A DNA stretch of 64,000 nucleotides, from NCBI GenBank assembly GCA_021234155.1, contig JAJEKV010000093.1, positions 3,403,174 to 3,467,173 on the forward strand, given 5' to 3'. The stretch's first letter is position 1. Each line of letters opens with the position of its first letter. The notes under the pieces were generated by a model. It did no database searches. It worked only from the letters and a program-made list of their open reading frames with translations, and had not been told where the DNA came from. Shown here piece by piece: positions 14,235 to 27,177 of this stretch. Position numbers and translations under genes: made by a program. The DNA is from Isoetes taiwanensis. Taxonomy: Eukaryota > Streptophyta > Lycopodiopsida > Isoetales > Isoetaceae.

Positions 14235-15185
14235 CTTCCCTTCCTAATACAGTTTATCTTATGAAATAAACAAAAATGACATGGTACTCTTCTTATTATG
14301 TTTGGAAATGCTTTTTAGAAATTTTTGAAAAAAAAAAGGTATTAGTAAAAATAAGATTTTTATGAGAGGTTTTTTACTAAACCATTGTATGTAATATTTA
14401 AGTCACTATATAAAAATAGATAAAAAGAGCGCTAAAGAGATAATGTCGTCAACTATTTCTGTGCTTATAACTCGAGCTACAAAAAAGGTCTACGGATGAT
14501 CTTGGGCTCATTGTAAAGCTTATGCAGAGATCTTTCCATTGGCATATAGTTTTGACCAACATCTATCAAGATAGATGCCTGCTTTTTATATTTTTCAATC
14601 CGGATTCCTTTTTGCAAAGTGCAGATTTGATGATAATATGGTTTATATCATAACTTTTGAATCCGGACTCCGTTTTATGTGTTTTTTATTGTGTTGGAAA
14701 GCTCTCTCTAGGATCCTTCTGATGGTGTGTAATATGTTCATATTTGGTTAAGTTTTTTAGGTCAAAGCAGCAAATGGGTTTCACTCCTGATTAAAATATG
14801 ATTTGCACAGCAGCAATCATATGCTTTGCACATCAGTAATCATACTTTCTGTCTAGCTCATCATTCTGATCATGTCCTTTGTCTCTATCATTGTAGTGCA
14901 GTAAGCTTTTATGAAGATGTTAAAGAGATGATGTTATCGTGACCACATTTTGTATCGAAAAAAAAAATTTTGAAACTTTTTGTTTTGGTGTGTTATGATT
15001 TGTGCTATATTTGATGGTTTATATGTTATTCATGAACTTCCCAATTTTTTTTTAATTTTTATTTCTTTTTCAAAAAAAAAAAAACATCTCCCATATCACA
15101 CCAAAGAAAAATGTACAGATTATAGCAACAAGTGCATTCCGATCTGGCATTGCTACTTTACAGGTCACATTAAACACTACATAGG
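14235..15185. other. AT-rich intergenic DNA
   Basis: Contains A- and T-runs near 14,330, 14,960 and 15,075. Composition changes sharply to GC-rich at about 15,190, where the LINE begins. No gene seen. Confidence 0.5.
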
Positions 15186-15189
15186 CTTA

Positions 15190-17707
15190 TTCTAGGGGAC
15201 AGATGCTTTGGGAGAGACCGCTCTCGACGATCCACAGGGGCTGCAACCACCTTCCCCGCAATCGGGTTCGATGATCGAATGTCGGAGTTGAAACGATGGC
15301 TCCGCCAAGTCTTTGGACCCCACCATTAGCCAAGAAGAGCCGTCCAATCAATACCGCTCCTTCCTCAAGACCAAAGCCGGTACCTTATGAGCACCAAAGA
15401 ATGATGTTTGGTCTTCTAGACCGCCACCCTAGGGCCTTCGGAGAAAGGTCTTGAGTAAGCCAAGCACAGCCCACATGAAATATTACCCCGGAACAATGGG
15501 TGAGATACTTGCAGCATTTGTATGACCCAATGGGAGCCGGGCACCGTGCCCTCCGCCCAGAGCCATTGTGTCTAGCACCGGGTCATTACCGGGGATGTCA
15601 TAATGGGCCTGCAGCGCCGCTAATCGGGAAGGCGGCCAGATTTGGATGGTATGCGTGCGAGCTTCTCAAGTGGGCGGGACCCCCAATGGTGCTTGGGTTC
15701 TCATAGCACTCTTCAGCGGGGGCATTGCAAGAAGGCTTCCCCAAGACTGGACTACCGGTAGAGTTGTGCCCATATACAAAGCGGGGGACCCCCTGACCCA
15801 TCCAACCATCGTACCATTATGGTCGGGCTCGTCTTTGCCAAGTTGCTTGCCGGGATTCTTGAGCGACGATTGACACTTTGGGCGAGGGATGGAGAAGTGC
15901 GGGCTTCGCACGCCAGGAAAAGCTTCGCCCCGGCATTCTACTATTGACCATATCTTCACTCTGCGAACACTCATAGAGGATAGCCGGAATCGACTTTAAA
16001 TCTGCATCTTGTTGCTTTGTGGATTTCGCAAAGGCTTTTTGACACGGTGCCTCGGGATAAGTTGTGGGGCAGATTGAGACTGACTAAGGGACCCCGTCGA
16101 CTTGCGTAATGCCATATACTCGCACTATCTGAGGCTTGCTCGGCCGCCTCACACCGCTTGTGGGAGCCCAGTTGTTAGTAGCATTGGGGTGCGCCTGTGG
16201 CTGCCCTCTATCCCCGATGCTCTTCGGGTGTACATTGACCAGCCTAGAAGAATGGCTAGCCGAGCACGGGGAGGGGGGCGCTGAGTTGATGCACCACATA
16301 ATCCAAGCAACTCATATATGCTTGATGATGTTGACTGCTCGCATATACCCGGAGGACATACAACGCCACCGGATGCTTTGGACACTTTACGCCAATTCAC
16401 CGACATGAGAGTTAACTTGGCCAAGACAAGGTCTTCTTTGGTCCCATCATCCCGGCACCCACGTCTTCCCTCATTCACTTACCAGGCGAGGTAGTGGAGG
16501 TGGCTCCGATCTTATAAGTATTTGGGCATTGAGTTTTCTACTACCACACCGGGATGCATCCATCGTTACGGGTCACCGCAGCCGGAAAGCCCCGTGATGC
16601 AATGCAAAACAACAAATACAAGGCAGAGTCACAGTATGCATGGGGTCACCAGCACACTTGTTCGTGGTTGAACCGGTCCTCCTCTATGGGGCGAAGTGTG
16701 GGGCCGGTGATATCCCTCACCACTTGGAACGATCTAGAGCAGTGTACGTAAGGCTTTCTTGGCGGGCACTTGGGGAGTGAAATCCACGGTCCCATATCAG
16801 ATCTTGCTCCAAGAGGCGGGCTTCCTTCCATTACGAGGGTCGCGCTAGAACGCCACCTTATTTACTTCCGTAAGGTGGTGGCTATGGATGAAGGCCCGGC
16901 CGCCCAACCTTGCTTTGGCAAGGGCGATGGGGCCCTTGGCGACTCAAAGCCTCGCCGGAAAGACAAGCAAGCCAGTGGTTCTCGCTATGGAATGTGCGTG
17001 AGGCACTGATGTGGACTAGTGCATACACCGAAGGAACGCCGCCTTGAAGCAAAGATTTCGGATGCTTGCTTCATGGCCAAGCTTTGGGATGCAGAGGCCC
17101 CGTCACATGTCAAGGTGGCAAATTATCGGCCAGGTTAATCCCATGCTCACGAGGGGCCCACACCACTACTGCGCACCCATCTACCCATGAAAAGCCGCCA
17201 GGTGATTGCTTCCATTCGCGAGGTGCACACCACCTCCGCATTGAGACAGGGGAGATGGATTCGGGAGCCGCGTGAGGACAGAGTCCGCCGATGCCGCCAA
17301 CGGCGAAGCCATTGAGGATGAAAGTCACGCCCTCCGTGCCCGTCCCGGGCTGTCACGAGCATATCGGGCCTCGGTATGCTTCTGCTAGTTGTGCCCCATC
17401 GGGCCTTGCATGAGCTACCGAAAGCACGGCCTCGTGAGGCTTGTTGGGATCAGACCTCAGGAGGTAATGGATCGGGACTCGCTTATGCCCCTCGTCCAGG
17501 CATTAACCTCAAATTTGCACTTGTGATTATGTATATAACTGGTGTAAAGATATCGATCCTTATTGCTACTAAGGTTTTCCCGAAAACCCTTCTGGAGGGG
17601 TTTTTAATCGGGTAGTATCGCTGGCCGCTCTCTCTTTTGTACTTGGGTCCCATAGGCGGTTGGTCTCCGTGGACGATAAAATCATATTCTATTCTATTCT
17701 ATTCTAT
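15190..17707 (+). mobile_element. Non-L1-type LINE with (ATTCT)4 tail, frameshifted
   Basis: A GC-rich island in AT-rich DNA, holding one reverse-transcriptase open frame broken by many indels. Pieces in order: WTTGRVVPIYKAGDP near 15,745, a FRP-like STIDHIFTLRT near 15,935, CFVDFAKAFDTVPRDKLWGRL near 16,010-16,075, CPLSPMLFG near 16,200, a damaged catalytic ADD-ICLMML near 16,310, KYLGIEFS near 16,515 and VISLTTWNDLEQ near 16,705. The last 120 bp (GGGTCCCATAGGCGGTTGG, CCGTGGACG) form a 3' UTR that ends in four ATTCT units at 17,686-17,705. A 5' endonuclease is not visible. A second copy of the C-terminal region lies at 34.7 kb and a related 3' end at 37.9 kb (minus). Confidence 0.85.
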
Positions 17708-18590
17708 GGAATTAGGGCATACAACATCCTTAAATTCACCCCTAAACATAAGCCTTTATCCTAAAATATAGGCCGAACATTTCTTTTCCTCAACTTGCTC
17801 ATGCAAGGACTTGATTTTCTCTAATATGAGGTGGTCATAATGATGTGCGCTACCATTGCCCGACCAAAGTATGGGGTATCTAATCCATTCATGTTAAGAA
17901 CATGCAAAAATAACGAAAATAGTTTTAACGAGTGTTTCATCAGTAACAACTCTAGGGAAAATTTAGCTCAAGCTCCACTAACACAAGATATGGAGCTCGG
18001 ATCATCTAGGATAGTGCACTTTTAATACCTAGGGTATATAGAATTATCCTGCTTTGAACTCAATAGATAGATTGTGTCGCCTCAAAACATCTTTTTATGG
18101 AAGGCATCAACAGACCATGCTAGTTCAAGTTATTCAAATAATCGTTATTCTGGCTAGGGTACTATAGCATGTGGTCAATTTGTTCCTATATATTGCGTGA
18201 AGGTCACAATAAAAAGAATTTGGTAAATGGACTAATGACAAATGTTGCTCCATGATTGGCCATAAGTTATTGCAAACGCTCGCATCATATATTCCTCATT
18301 AGAAGCTTCAATTATTGGTGACATTACAAACAACCTAAACAAAAGGATGATGTGTCGGGGATTGCCCTTTTGAAGATGTTAGTTTACGCTCTGCCCATGA
18401 ACTATTACGAGAAGGGTGTATGGTGATAAACTAATGTGCCTGCTTAAAATTCAAAGTTGTACCAAATTAATGTGCAAGCAACTAGATGCTCCTCTCTGTA
18501 AGTAACCTAGAATCTGCTATCCAAATGGAAGACTAGATGGACGTCTATATTTAGAGCCCGAGATGTGGTATTTGATGAAGAGAGGTTCAG
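17708..18590. other. Intergenic DNA, nothing recognised
   Basis: Mixed-composition sequence without similarity that I can name. Short open frames only. Confidence 0.4.
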
Positions 18591-18745
18591 ATAGAGCCAG
18601 ATCGATCCAAAAATACCCCAAAACAGTTGGTTCTAGGCTTGAAACTACAAAGTGTACGATTGGTCGATAACCGGGTGGCCGGAAATACCCCCAAAAAATT
18701 CCAAAAATACCACATACCGGACTCTAAATATGGCAGTCCATGCTG
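18590..18745 (+). repeat. Interspersed GGCCGAAATACCAC repeat, copy 3
   Basis: Contains TTGGTCGATAACCGGGTGG, CCGGAAATACCCCCAAAAAA and CCAAAAATACCACATACCG, then GGACTCTAAATATGGCAGTCC. It aligns with the 3' half of copy 2 (GGTCGATAAGCGGATG, AATACCACCAAAAAG, GGCTCTAAATACGGATGTCC). Confidence 0.65.
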
Positions 18746-18998
18746 GATATGCACTTGGCAATGGTCTTAGGAGAAGAAAGAGGATATTAACAACTCATCT
18801 TATCAAAGTTAAAGTTGAAAGCTATACTTATAGAGTCAAAGTGGAGGTCAAAAGCTAGAAGATTATAAGTTATATCTTACACTTTTCTAACTGTCCAAAT
18901 GAAGGTATTGGTTTCATGATGTAGTTGGTTATCATCTTAGTCTTGCACATTAAAGGTCTCCAGCTCGAACTCAGATGAAACTATAATACTTCAAGCAT

Positions 18999-19171
18999 GT
19001 CTTTTTCCAATACTTATGAGTTATTAAATAAAAATGATCTTACAAATGATGAAAATCAAAACAATTCAATCTAATGTTTTATGCGTCTTTTTCCAATACT
19101 TGTCAGTTATTGAATAAAAACGATCTTATAAATGATAAAAATTAAATCAATTCAACCTAATGTTTTATGCA
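18999..19171 (+). repeat. 86-bp tandem duplication
   Basis: Unit 18,999-19,084 (begins GTCTTTTTCCAATACTT, ends CTAATGTTTTATGC) is repeated at 19,085-19,171 with roughly ten substitutions. Confidence 0.85.
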
Positions 19172-20379
19172 GATATCACAATCCTATGCATATGCTCAAA
19201 ATAGAGTTGCTCTCATGTTGTATATCAATGGCACTAGGTCTTTTTAATTTTCTTTGTAGGAGAATCACAATCCTAGTGGTACTATAGATGGCAATCACGA
19301 CAATCCCATAGTACAACGGGTCCTGTGGTAGAGGCCTTAAACCTGTCATATATACTAGACAGTCACATGGAAAGCAGCTCCTAGTATAAGGTATTGTGGC
19401 TAGGTAATGGATTGGCTTCTATATGATATTTAGAATGGGATGTAGCTATCGTACTCATGATGTGATGATAGATAAATTGATGCCATCAATAATAAAAAGA
19501 ATTCCATATATTGAAGGTATTCAATTCAAATTCAAGGGAAACCCGTTTATTTTTGTACCAAATCAATGGATAATTTGTGTTTGTACCAAATCAATGGATA
19601 GTCAAGAAATCTATTACTCGAATAGCATTTTGGGATATTGGTGATGCCACATACCAAAATACACCACTAGATTGACTATGCAACCATGATATTATGTGCG
19701 GACTATAGAAGATATCATGATATTGTGTCAGATCCTTGGCAGACATGGACATAGTACTAGCAAGGAAGTCATGCAATAAGGCCAAGCACATCAATTCCAT
19801 CCAAGCAAACTAAATACATGGAATATTCACGTAATGTGACCATTCAATTGATTCCTCCATACTATGATATTCCGTAGACGACATCTATAGAAAGCTTAGG
19901 ACCCGTGGCAATCGAGTTAAGGCAGAAGAGGTTTCGAGTTTAATGTAAACGTACTAGTATAAATCTTCTGGTTATGCATAGCATTGCACTGGCAATGGAT
20001 GAAGCAAGGAGAAGCCTGAAAAGAAAACAATTGAGAGGTTGGATGGTGGTCACAACCATGCACTTCAACTATTTGATGGATCAGTAACCATGATAAGGTA
20101 AGAGGGTGAACACGAGAAAATCCAAGCTGCAAGCGACATAAGACCCTTGAATGAGGCATAATACAGGAAACTTGATTTGCATTTGCAAAAATGTAGTATA
20201 GGATACATGCAACTTATCCATCGAAGTATTGTAAAGCCTAGCAGCATTGGACAACAGTACTCAATTTTGAAATCTACCTGATAGAAAACTTTTTCTAGGA
20301 GTGGAGCTAGAAATTTGTTGCTTATGATAAACTGGCCAAAATCTGCATTCTGGCATAGGCTTTTTGTAAACATTTGAAT
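19172..20379. other. Intergenic DNA downstream of the NDUFAF7-like gene
   Basis: No gene recognised. It contains the likely 3' UTR of the minus-strand gene that ends at 20,380. Confidence 0.4.
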
Positions 20380-23347
20380 TCACTGGAAACATATGGGAGG
20401 ACCCAATTTAGAATCGACAATTGCTAAAGCCTTATAACGCAGTCCCATCCCTGTGATTGATTCATTCTCATCTTCCATTTCAAGTTCACCCTCACCTACC
20501 AACCTCCAATAGCCGACATTTGAAGAGCTTCAGCTTGCTCTCTCCGTTCTTGGCATTTTTAGAAGCGCCAAGCCGGAAGTTTATGCCAAGAGCTCCTAGA
20601 AAAATTTGATTGAGAGATTGGGCCATGTACAGACTAACCTGTAAAGAATAATATATGGAGAGTTATTTTATTGCAGAGAGAAGCAAGGGAAAGCAAATAC
20701 TAAATAAAGACAGCCCATACCTGATACTTCTGCAAGCAAGCCTTTTATCGCAGAGAAATCAACATATGCACTAAGATCCACTTCTCCTGGTTCATCCAAG
20801 ACATGAACAAAACGATGATTTTTTATCCCTAAAACAATCAGAGAGGTAAAATGTCAGTGCTGAAATGGTGAAAAATATGGGGAAACACTAGCTTCAAGTT
20901 GGTGGCATAGTCTGCCAATGCACAGTGTTAGCTCTATGTGCTTTAATTTTTATCTATTTTAAAAATATGCGACTTGTAAGCTGTCCGAGATTATACCATC
21001 TTCCCATAGTCTATAATAAGAGCAGCTCCAGAATCTTCTCCAACTCTCTTGGCAATCTCATGGCTTACCTTCCAAGCACCAGGACAAACTTCTATATATG
21101 TTCAATCTTGGCCTTCTCTTCAATTGAAGCCCATTTTAAACGCGTCTTGGCAAATATATTCTGCTTGCAGCTGTAGATCCTGGAGAAAGTACAAGCGAAA
21201 CCCTCACTGAAAGCAATCCCATTAGGAATTCTCATCTCATGGGTATGGTAAATGGTAAAGCATCAAATAGAAGGAAAGAGAAACTTTCGCATAACTCTAA
21301 ATCAAGAAGTTTGAAACGCACTCCACTCTCAGACACATCAACCAACTTTTCACACCAGCCACCTAGATGTTTTCTGGATGAATGCAATAAAACGCAATGT
21401 CAATGAATTATGGCCTGCACCAGCTTATGTGGACAAATTCTAAAGCGCTTTTACCTGAAACTGATGAATAGGCAGTGCATCTAGAAACTCGTGAGCAACT
21501 ATAATTGTTGGCACTGCAAAGCAGGCAGAACTTCCATATGATGCAAACTCGAGGAAAAAGGCTTTCATTTATTGAATAAAGTGCATACCTCCTCTAGGTA
21601 CTTCCTCTAGGGTTAAATACCATGACACGGAAGACCCAGAAACTTGAGTAATCTGATTGTCAAACTTTGTGTTTTCTTTATCTTTTCTGCTGTTTGGCGT
21701 CCTTGGATCCTTATCATTTGAAATACACCGTAATGCTTGATGCTGCAGTTCATGCGAAGAAGACGACTACACTCAACGAAATGGATTGATAAAGATTGGG
21801 AAAACTCTTTGAATTTTGATATTCCCTGTAAAAAAGGTCCATTATATCAGCATTCAAGAAAGTATGCAAATTTTTACTACATGGCCTATAACAGAAATTC
21901 AGGTTAGCACTTGAGCAACAAATACTTTTATCAAAATGAGAATGTTAAAACATTGCCTGCCTTTAAATCGGACCTGATGATAGATGTTTTAGAGAGAATG
22001 TCAATGCCCAAGAGCTATCTGGACAACTTACACGCTAAAAAAGATCTGCCATAAGCTGCTCCCCGCCCTGGACCTAGCTCAACCAGTTGAACATGTTTTG
22101 TTGGCCCATTTGCTGCCACGTGCACATGCTCCATATACCGACCATCTAACGAGACATACAGTTAGCAAAGAAAGTTTGACAAAAGTAACAACGACACCAG
22201 TTACCTCGCCAAACATCTGGCTAATATCGGGAGGTTATGAAACTTCCGCTGGAACCAAATGCATCTTGTGAAACATAAAACCTGCCTGTGCATTTGTAAG
22301 CACTTCCTCCATGTACTCTGCTACAGTTATGGGACCACCACGGAACTGAAAGAACACCAAAAACGTGAATGCAATAAAAATCTAGATACAAAAGCTCCCT
22401 AACAATGTCCAAAACTATTTATCGATCGTATGTACTGCTGCTTCGCATAATTATAGATAAACAACGCTTCTTTTAGAGTTTATAGCTGGGCATCTGGTCT
22501 GAAAGAGAACATTAATTTCATAGTGGTTCACAAAGGTGTTAATGCGTAGATAAGAGATAAGAAAGAAAAATTTATCATTGTTCCAAAATTTCACCTTCGA
22601 AGGAGTTATTGTTTTATGCTGTTAAGATACAGATATAAAGTTATATTATACCTAACCACGATGGATGCATCCATGATGCACCCCAAGAGGTCTGACTCAT
22701 AAGGCTAGAACCCTTGAAATTCCAACGATAAACCATAAACCTTCTGGTTATCAGTTAAACAAGTTTTAACAAGTTGTTGGCAAAGTTCATACTCCTCATT
22801 TCAAGGAATTAGACGCAATGATATGCTTTTGCCATATGTCTTCATGCTTTTTACAAACTACGCACCTCAGATAACTTGCTTTACAAGCCATAGCATCGAA
22901 CCTCACCCGCACTATTGCTCTGATGTGTTTGGCCATGGCAGTTACATCCTTCTTTTCCTGAACCTTCCCCATGAGCATGCTCTGCAGACAATACAAAAAA
23001 TATATGACCACGAAGAACAGATCACTTTAAGAAGCACTCGGTTGCCACTTGTTCAACAATTTGAACATCAAGTATACTCATATAACAAAGCCTTTGGTAG
23101 ACAATTGGCAGCATACAAGCAAATTGCATCAGGAAGAAGTTTGAAGAAAGATTAAACGTGTCTACTTTCAAAATCTTTTAATTAAAAATTTAGCTCGTTG
23201 AAAATATATACCTGGAACTTGAAAAAGGCCTGACCGATCTATGGAGGCCACAGAAGGAGAAGGGGGGTCACTGCAACCTGAGAAATGTCGGAATGAACAT
23301 ATTCGTCGTGGCCGGAGCATCCATGCTGCACGACGAACATACGCCAT
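20380..23347 (-). CDS. NDUFAF7/MidA-like mitochondrial protein arginine methyltransferase, about nine exons, frameshifted
   Basis: A homologue of the SAM-dependent methyltransferase (DUF185) that in animals methylates an arginine of NDUFS2 during complex I assembly in mitochondria. The start MAYVRRAAWMLRPRRICS at 23,347 is arginine-rich, like a mitochondrial presequence. Approximate minus-strand exons: 23347-23212, 22981-22907 (KKDVTAMAKHIRAIVR), 22345-22205 (FRGGPITVAEYMEEVL, then DISQMFGE), 22144-22031 (MVGIWSMCTWQQMGQ, then the SAM-binding VELGPGRG), 21825-21589, 21514-21454 (VPTIIVAHEFLDALPIHQFQ), 21365-20998 (GGWCEKLVDV, ALIIDYG), 20830-20722 (VDLSAYVDFSAIK) and about 20635-20380 (VHGPISQSNFLGALGINF, GMGLRYKALAIV). 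At least six 1-2 bp indels break the frame in exons 3, 4 and 9, so this is a pseudogene or badly called sequence. All motifs remain readable. Confidence 0.85.
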
Positions 23348-23439
23348 GCCTATAAAATGCAACATTAGCATCTGCAACACATAATCAGAGTGCCACGCTG
23401 TCCAGCATTTAAATAAAAAAGTGCTGACATTCAAATAAC

Positions 23440-25390
23440 GAAAAATAACAATGTGTCAAAGGCAAGATTGTATGTGCAATTGTAGCATTGTTTTTGCTAG
23501 TGAGAATTCTATTTCTGCTTGAGGATAGGATCAACCATCACTAGAGGTGGGACCTGAAGCTTGGGCACCACAGCATCCGTAGAAGAGCCCATAACATTAC
23601 CTCCAATCATCCAGGGGCTCGTCAAGGTGTTTTCCTCAGCGACCTAGCTGAGTAGAGATCTAGGTGCCCGCTAAGGGACTATGGATCGATGTGAATAGAA
23701 CCAAACTCTGGACACAATTTCCAAGGGTTAGAAAGGGAGAACCTCCTTACCAATCCATCATTAGGGGAATGCAACTTTCTGCCTTCATGGCATCCCCAAC
23801 TAGGGAGCATCTCCTCGATGCTCAGGTGAACTAGATCTTGCGTGTGCATTTTATTCAGCTTGTGGAAAAACGCTAGCATGATCAGATCACCAAGTTCCTA
23901 ATTATGGATGCTACAAGATTACTCTCCCATTGGTGCTTTACGAGCTTAAGAATCCCTTTGTCAAAATGGGTTTATTACTTGAGTCTAATGATCTTTGAAG
24001 TATGTTCTTGTTCTATGATCTTGACGTATGATCTTGCTCTTAAGCTTCAATTTATTGCATAACATGGAAAGGAACTCTATAATGTAGTTGCCTAAAGGAA
24101 TAGTGATGCATTTGTTATTATGCTTCTAGTTCTAGAGGCATTTTAACCTATTTCAGCTTCCAAGTCAATCCCATTTGTGATCTTCATGGACCAACCGAGG
24201 TTTGCCGAAGCTTTGATAGAAGGTGCTGGAGCTAATGCGCTAGATCCGAGGTGGAGGAGAAAAATAGGTAGCAAAAAATAGGGGTTTATATAGGGTTAGG
24301 TCAATGTATAGAATAGAATAGAATGGGACATTTTTGTCCAGAAGACCGAATTGCCATTGAACTTGTGTAGTATTGGCGAGCTCCCACGAGGGGTTGCTAT
24401 TAGCATTCTCTTTCAGGATATGTTTTATCAAAGCTCCTCCCAATACGTGGTCCTTTCTTACCTTGCATTCAACAGTGTAGTTCTATTCAAATTCCAGGCA
24501 TCTAGTACATAATCATTTGCAACATGGAAAACACAGTTTTTGCTATCAATTTATCTTTCATCTTTTATAAAGATGGAATGTAATCTAAAAGTTGATGTAG
24601 CTAGAAAATTAGCATAGGAAATGAACTTTGAAAACAAGGCAACAACTATTTACCAAAATAGGAAAAATCTAAATTGTCTTTGAGACATTTGTGACAGAAA
24701 ATTGAAAATGACCCTTAATCTGCAAAAAAACTGAATTTCCTGATTGCATGTGAATGAAAATATTTTCATTGAATGTGAACATAAAATGATAAATCTGCCT
24801 TGACCAAAACCTTCTTCGGGCTTCAGGACACCAACATAAATAATGCATGGACTTTGTATAACAAAGCACGTGAAATGTGCAAATTTTAAATACACATCAT
24901 TCCAAAGTCCACGAAGACCAATTAGCCATAGAACCCAATAAAGGAGCGCAGTAGACCTATTACGGTCCGGTTTAAAAAAAACCCGCCCCAAAGGGTTTTT
25001 GAAGGAAAAATTGAGTTCTGTACAATAAAATAGTAGATTACATATAGAGAGCATTGGGAAAGATTTGTATAGTTTGTGAAGTTTTGTTACGAGTTAGAGA
25101 TACTTGATATGTATCAGCAAAATAACCAAGTAAATCGTACTGCATCAATAATGTAAGATAGATAAAATAAGCTTGGAAAGATATTAAATCATGTACAAAT
25201 CTAGAGAACCAAAGACGATCTTTCACAGCACCCTTGAATATATTCATGTTCCAAACGAGAGGATCCCCAACTTCAAACTCCTTGTGCCCCCCGAAAGGTC
25301 AAATCCAAGTGCGCACTGTGTAGAGGGAGCATCGGTCCCCATGTATCAAGATATATATGAGGTAAAAACTTTGACTTTTAGGTGTTGAGA
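23440..25390. other. Intergenic DNA, nothing recognised
   Basis: Upstream side of the NDUFAF7-like gene, then AT-rich sequence. A short GAATA run at 24,309-24,328 (ATTCT units on the minus strand) resembles a LINE tail, but the sequence next to it does not match the LINE 3' UTR at 17.6 kb. A 134-aa minus frame at 24,650-25,054 is unassigned. Confidence 0.4.
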
Positions 25391-25393
25391 TCG

Positions 25394-26571
25394 GTGGACG
25401 CCCCTAAAATATATATACGGGCGCTCGGACGATACATATTGGGACTTCCCCCTCCCATGGCAATCAGCTCACCATGAGCAGGGCCCTCCGCCTAACTCTC
25501 GACCATCCATAGAAAGATGCCCGTGAAGGACACTCGAGGTGTCATTCAGCCCACGCCTTCAATGGGACTCCTAAGTCGCGAAGTTGAATACATGTTAGCA
25601 TACAAAGATAAATCATACATAAATAACCACCACTAAGGGTGGCACATCCATCCAAGTACTAACGGCAAAGAAGATGCCTAGTCCCAAGGAAAACACCCCA
25701 AACCCCAAATTCTACCCCCGCCGCTGCATCTCGCGGAGGATGGACGGGGCTCGGTCTCAAGAGATCAGCGCATGCAGGTATAACCTCGGGCGCTGATCGG
25801 CATAGAACAGCTGGCTAGGGTTGTCCACTCCATCCCGCCTCCTCCAGGCACACTCCTTTGCGCACGAAGCCAATCAAGCTATGGCGCCATTATTGTAGCC
25901 TTCCTGAGACGCAATCCCAAGGAATCACCCTCGGGACTACTCCCGGTTACATCTCCCGTCCATGAGGTGTCAGAGAAGTGTCCCCTTCCGTGAGTCGCAG
26001 TTGAATCCATGGGTGAGCTAGGAGGAGGAGATCCATCAAGATCTCCTTCCCGCATCTCAACTTACTCCCCTAACTTTATTATTAAAGTACAAGATGCCCC
26101 ATACGGTCACATCTCGGCACCCAAGGAGTGTCAGACCATACCCGCCCTCTACGCGGACCTAATTATTAGGCCTAGCTTACTACAGGAGTCCCCGTAGCCT
26201 TTTATGCTCAGGCGAGACCCCACCCCACACTTCATCACTACGGCCCCTTATCTGGTGCTTCAATGATGCCATAGATTCCACAGCTCGGTGGGATCTTGTA
26301 CACAGGCCGCATCTAATGGGAATAATACAGGGTTCTATCTAGGAGCATACTACAATACATGGGCTCAGAGGTCTCTACCCCCCGTAATCCCCCATCTCCA
26401 GAGTGCTAACTAAGCAAAGAACTACTAAACCATCAACCAAAGCACATACAGAGACTAGAGATAAGAATACTCACCATATCAATCAAGGGTTAGCCTAACA
26501 TGTAAACCACAGAGAAAACAGAGAGAGAACACACCACAGAGAGGCGCTATGCTATAAATCAACAAGGTAAC
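25394..26571 (-). mobile_element. 3' half of a split gypsy-type LTR
   Basis: Read on the minus strand, this stretch parallels the chromovirus LTR at 39.9-41.5 kb. Shared features are GGGGGGTAGAGACCTC (compare GAAGGGGGTAGAGACC), GTAGTATGCTCCTAGA (compare GTTGATACTCCTAGAG), GGAGGGCCC with GAGCTG near the end, and a terminal AGGGGCGTCCAC near 25,394 (compare AGGGGACGCCACA). Its upstream half is on the plus strand at 35,081-35,704. The two halves join precisely at the GTAAC target duplication of the 338-bp-LTR element (26,567-26,571). Together they make about 1.8 kb, comparable to the 1.6-kb chromovirus LTRs. Confidence 0.65.
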
Positions 26572-26909
26572 TGTTGGGGTGATCACCACCCACCACACTC
26601 ATCACCACACTCGTCACCACTCACCACATTCACCACTATTGAGGTGGTATAGAAAATAGTATACCGTATATGGAGTGATGTACGCACATACACGCGTGCA
26701 GGATATTTGCATGTATCCATGATGAGCATTGTATTATCTAAGCAGAGAGAGAGAAGAACAGAGAGACGGTGTATTGAGAGAGAGGATTTTGCTTGATCTA
26801 GCTATGGAGATGATGATCTTTGTGTTGTGCATTGCTTTGATCTGATAGATTGAGCTTGGATTGTTGGGTTTTTCATCCTTCTTGCAAGGTTAGAGTTCAG
26901 GCTCTAACA
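26572..26909 (+). repeat. 338-bp LTR (5' LTR of the gag-protease element)
   Basis: Begins TGTTGGGGTGATCACC and ends GGCTCTAACA, with the standard TG...CA termini. Preceded by GTAAC at 26,567-26,571. Its partner at 35,705-36,042 is in reverse orientation, has exactly the same length, and differs at six positions with no gap. The coding region of the element follows on the same strand. Confidence 0.9.
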
Positions 26910-27177
26910 ATTTGGCTTAACCACCGGTGGGTTCTAACGTGCCATTGATCGGCGCAGAATTTCCATTGAAAAAGGAGTTGTTACCATTGGTATTGGTGAT
27001 CGCTCTGCAGAAAGAATCCACACCATTGAGAAAGGAGCAATTTCAGGTGAAGAGGATTTTGCCGCAAGTGATTTACTTGCAAAATTTGACAAGGGGAGCA
27101 TAGTTTTATGCCCAAGAGAAGTAAGAAGGATATCCCACCAAGCTCCATCGTAACAAGAAGGGGACCCGTGAGTCAAT

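Noticed and set aside
24300-24335. Third LINE 3' tail (GAATA run)
   Set aside because: The pentamer fits, but the adjacent sequence lacks the GGTCCCATA...GTGGACG 3' UTR, so it may be a simple repeat.
25394-26571. Separate protein-coding gene in the GC-rich block
   Set aside because: The frames are short, and the block aligns instead with the order of features in the chromovirus LTR.
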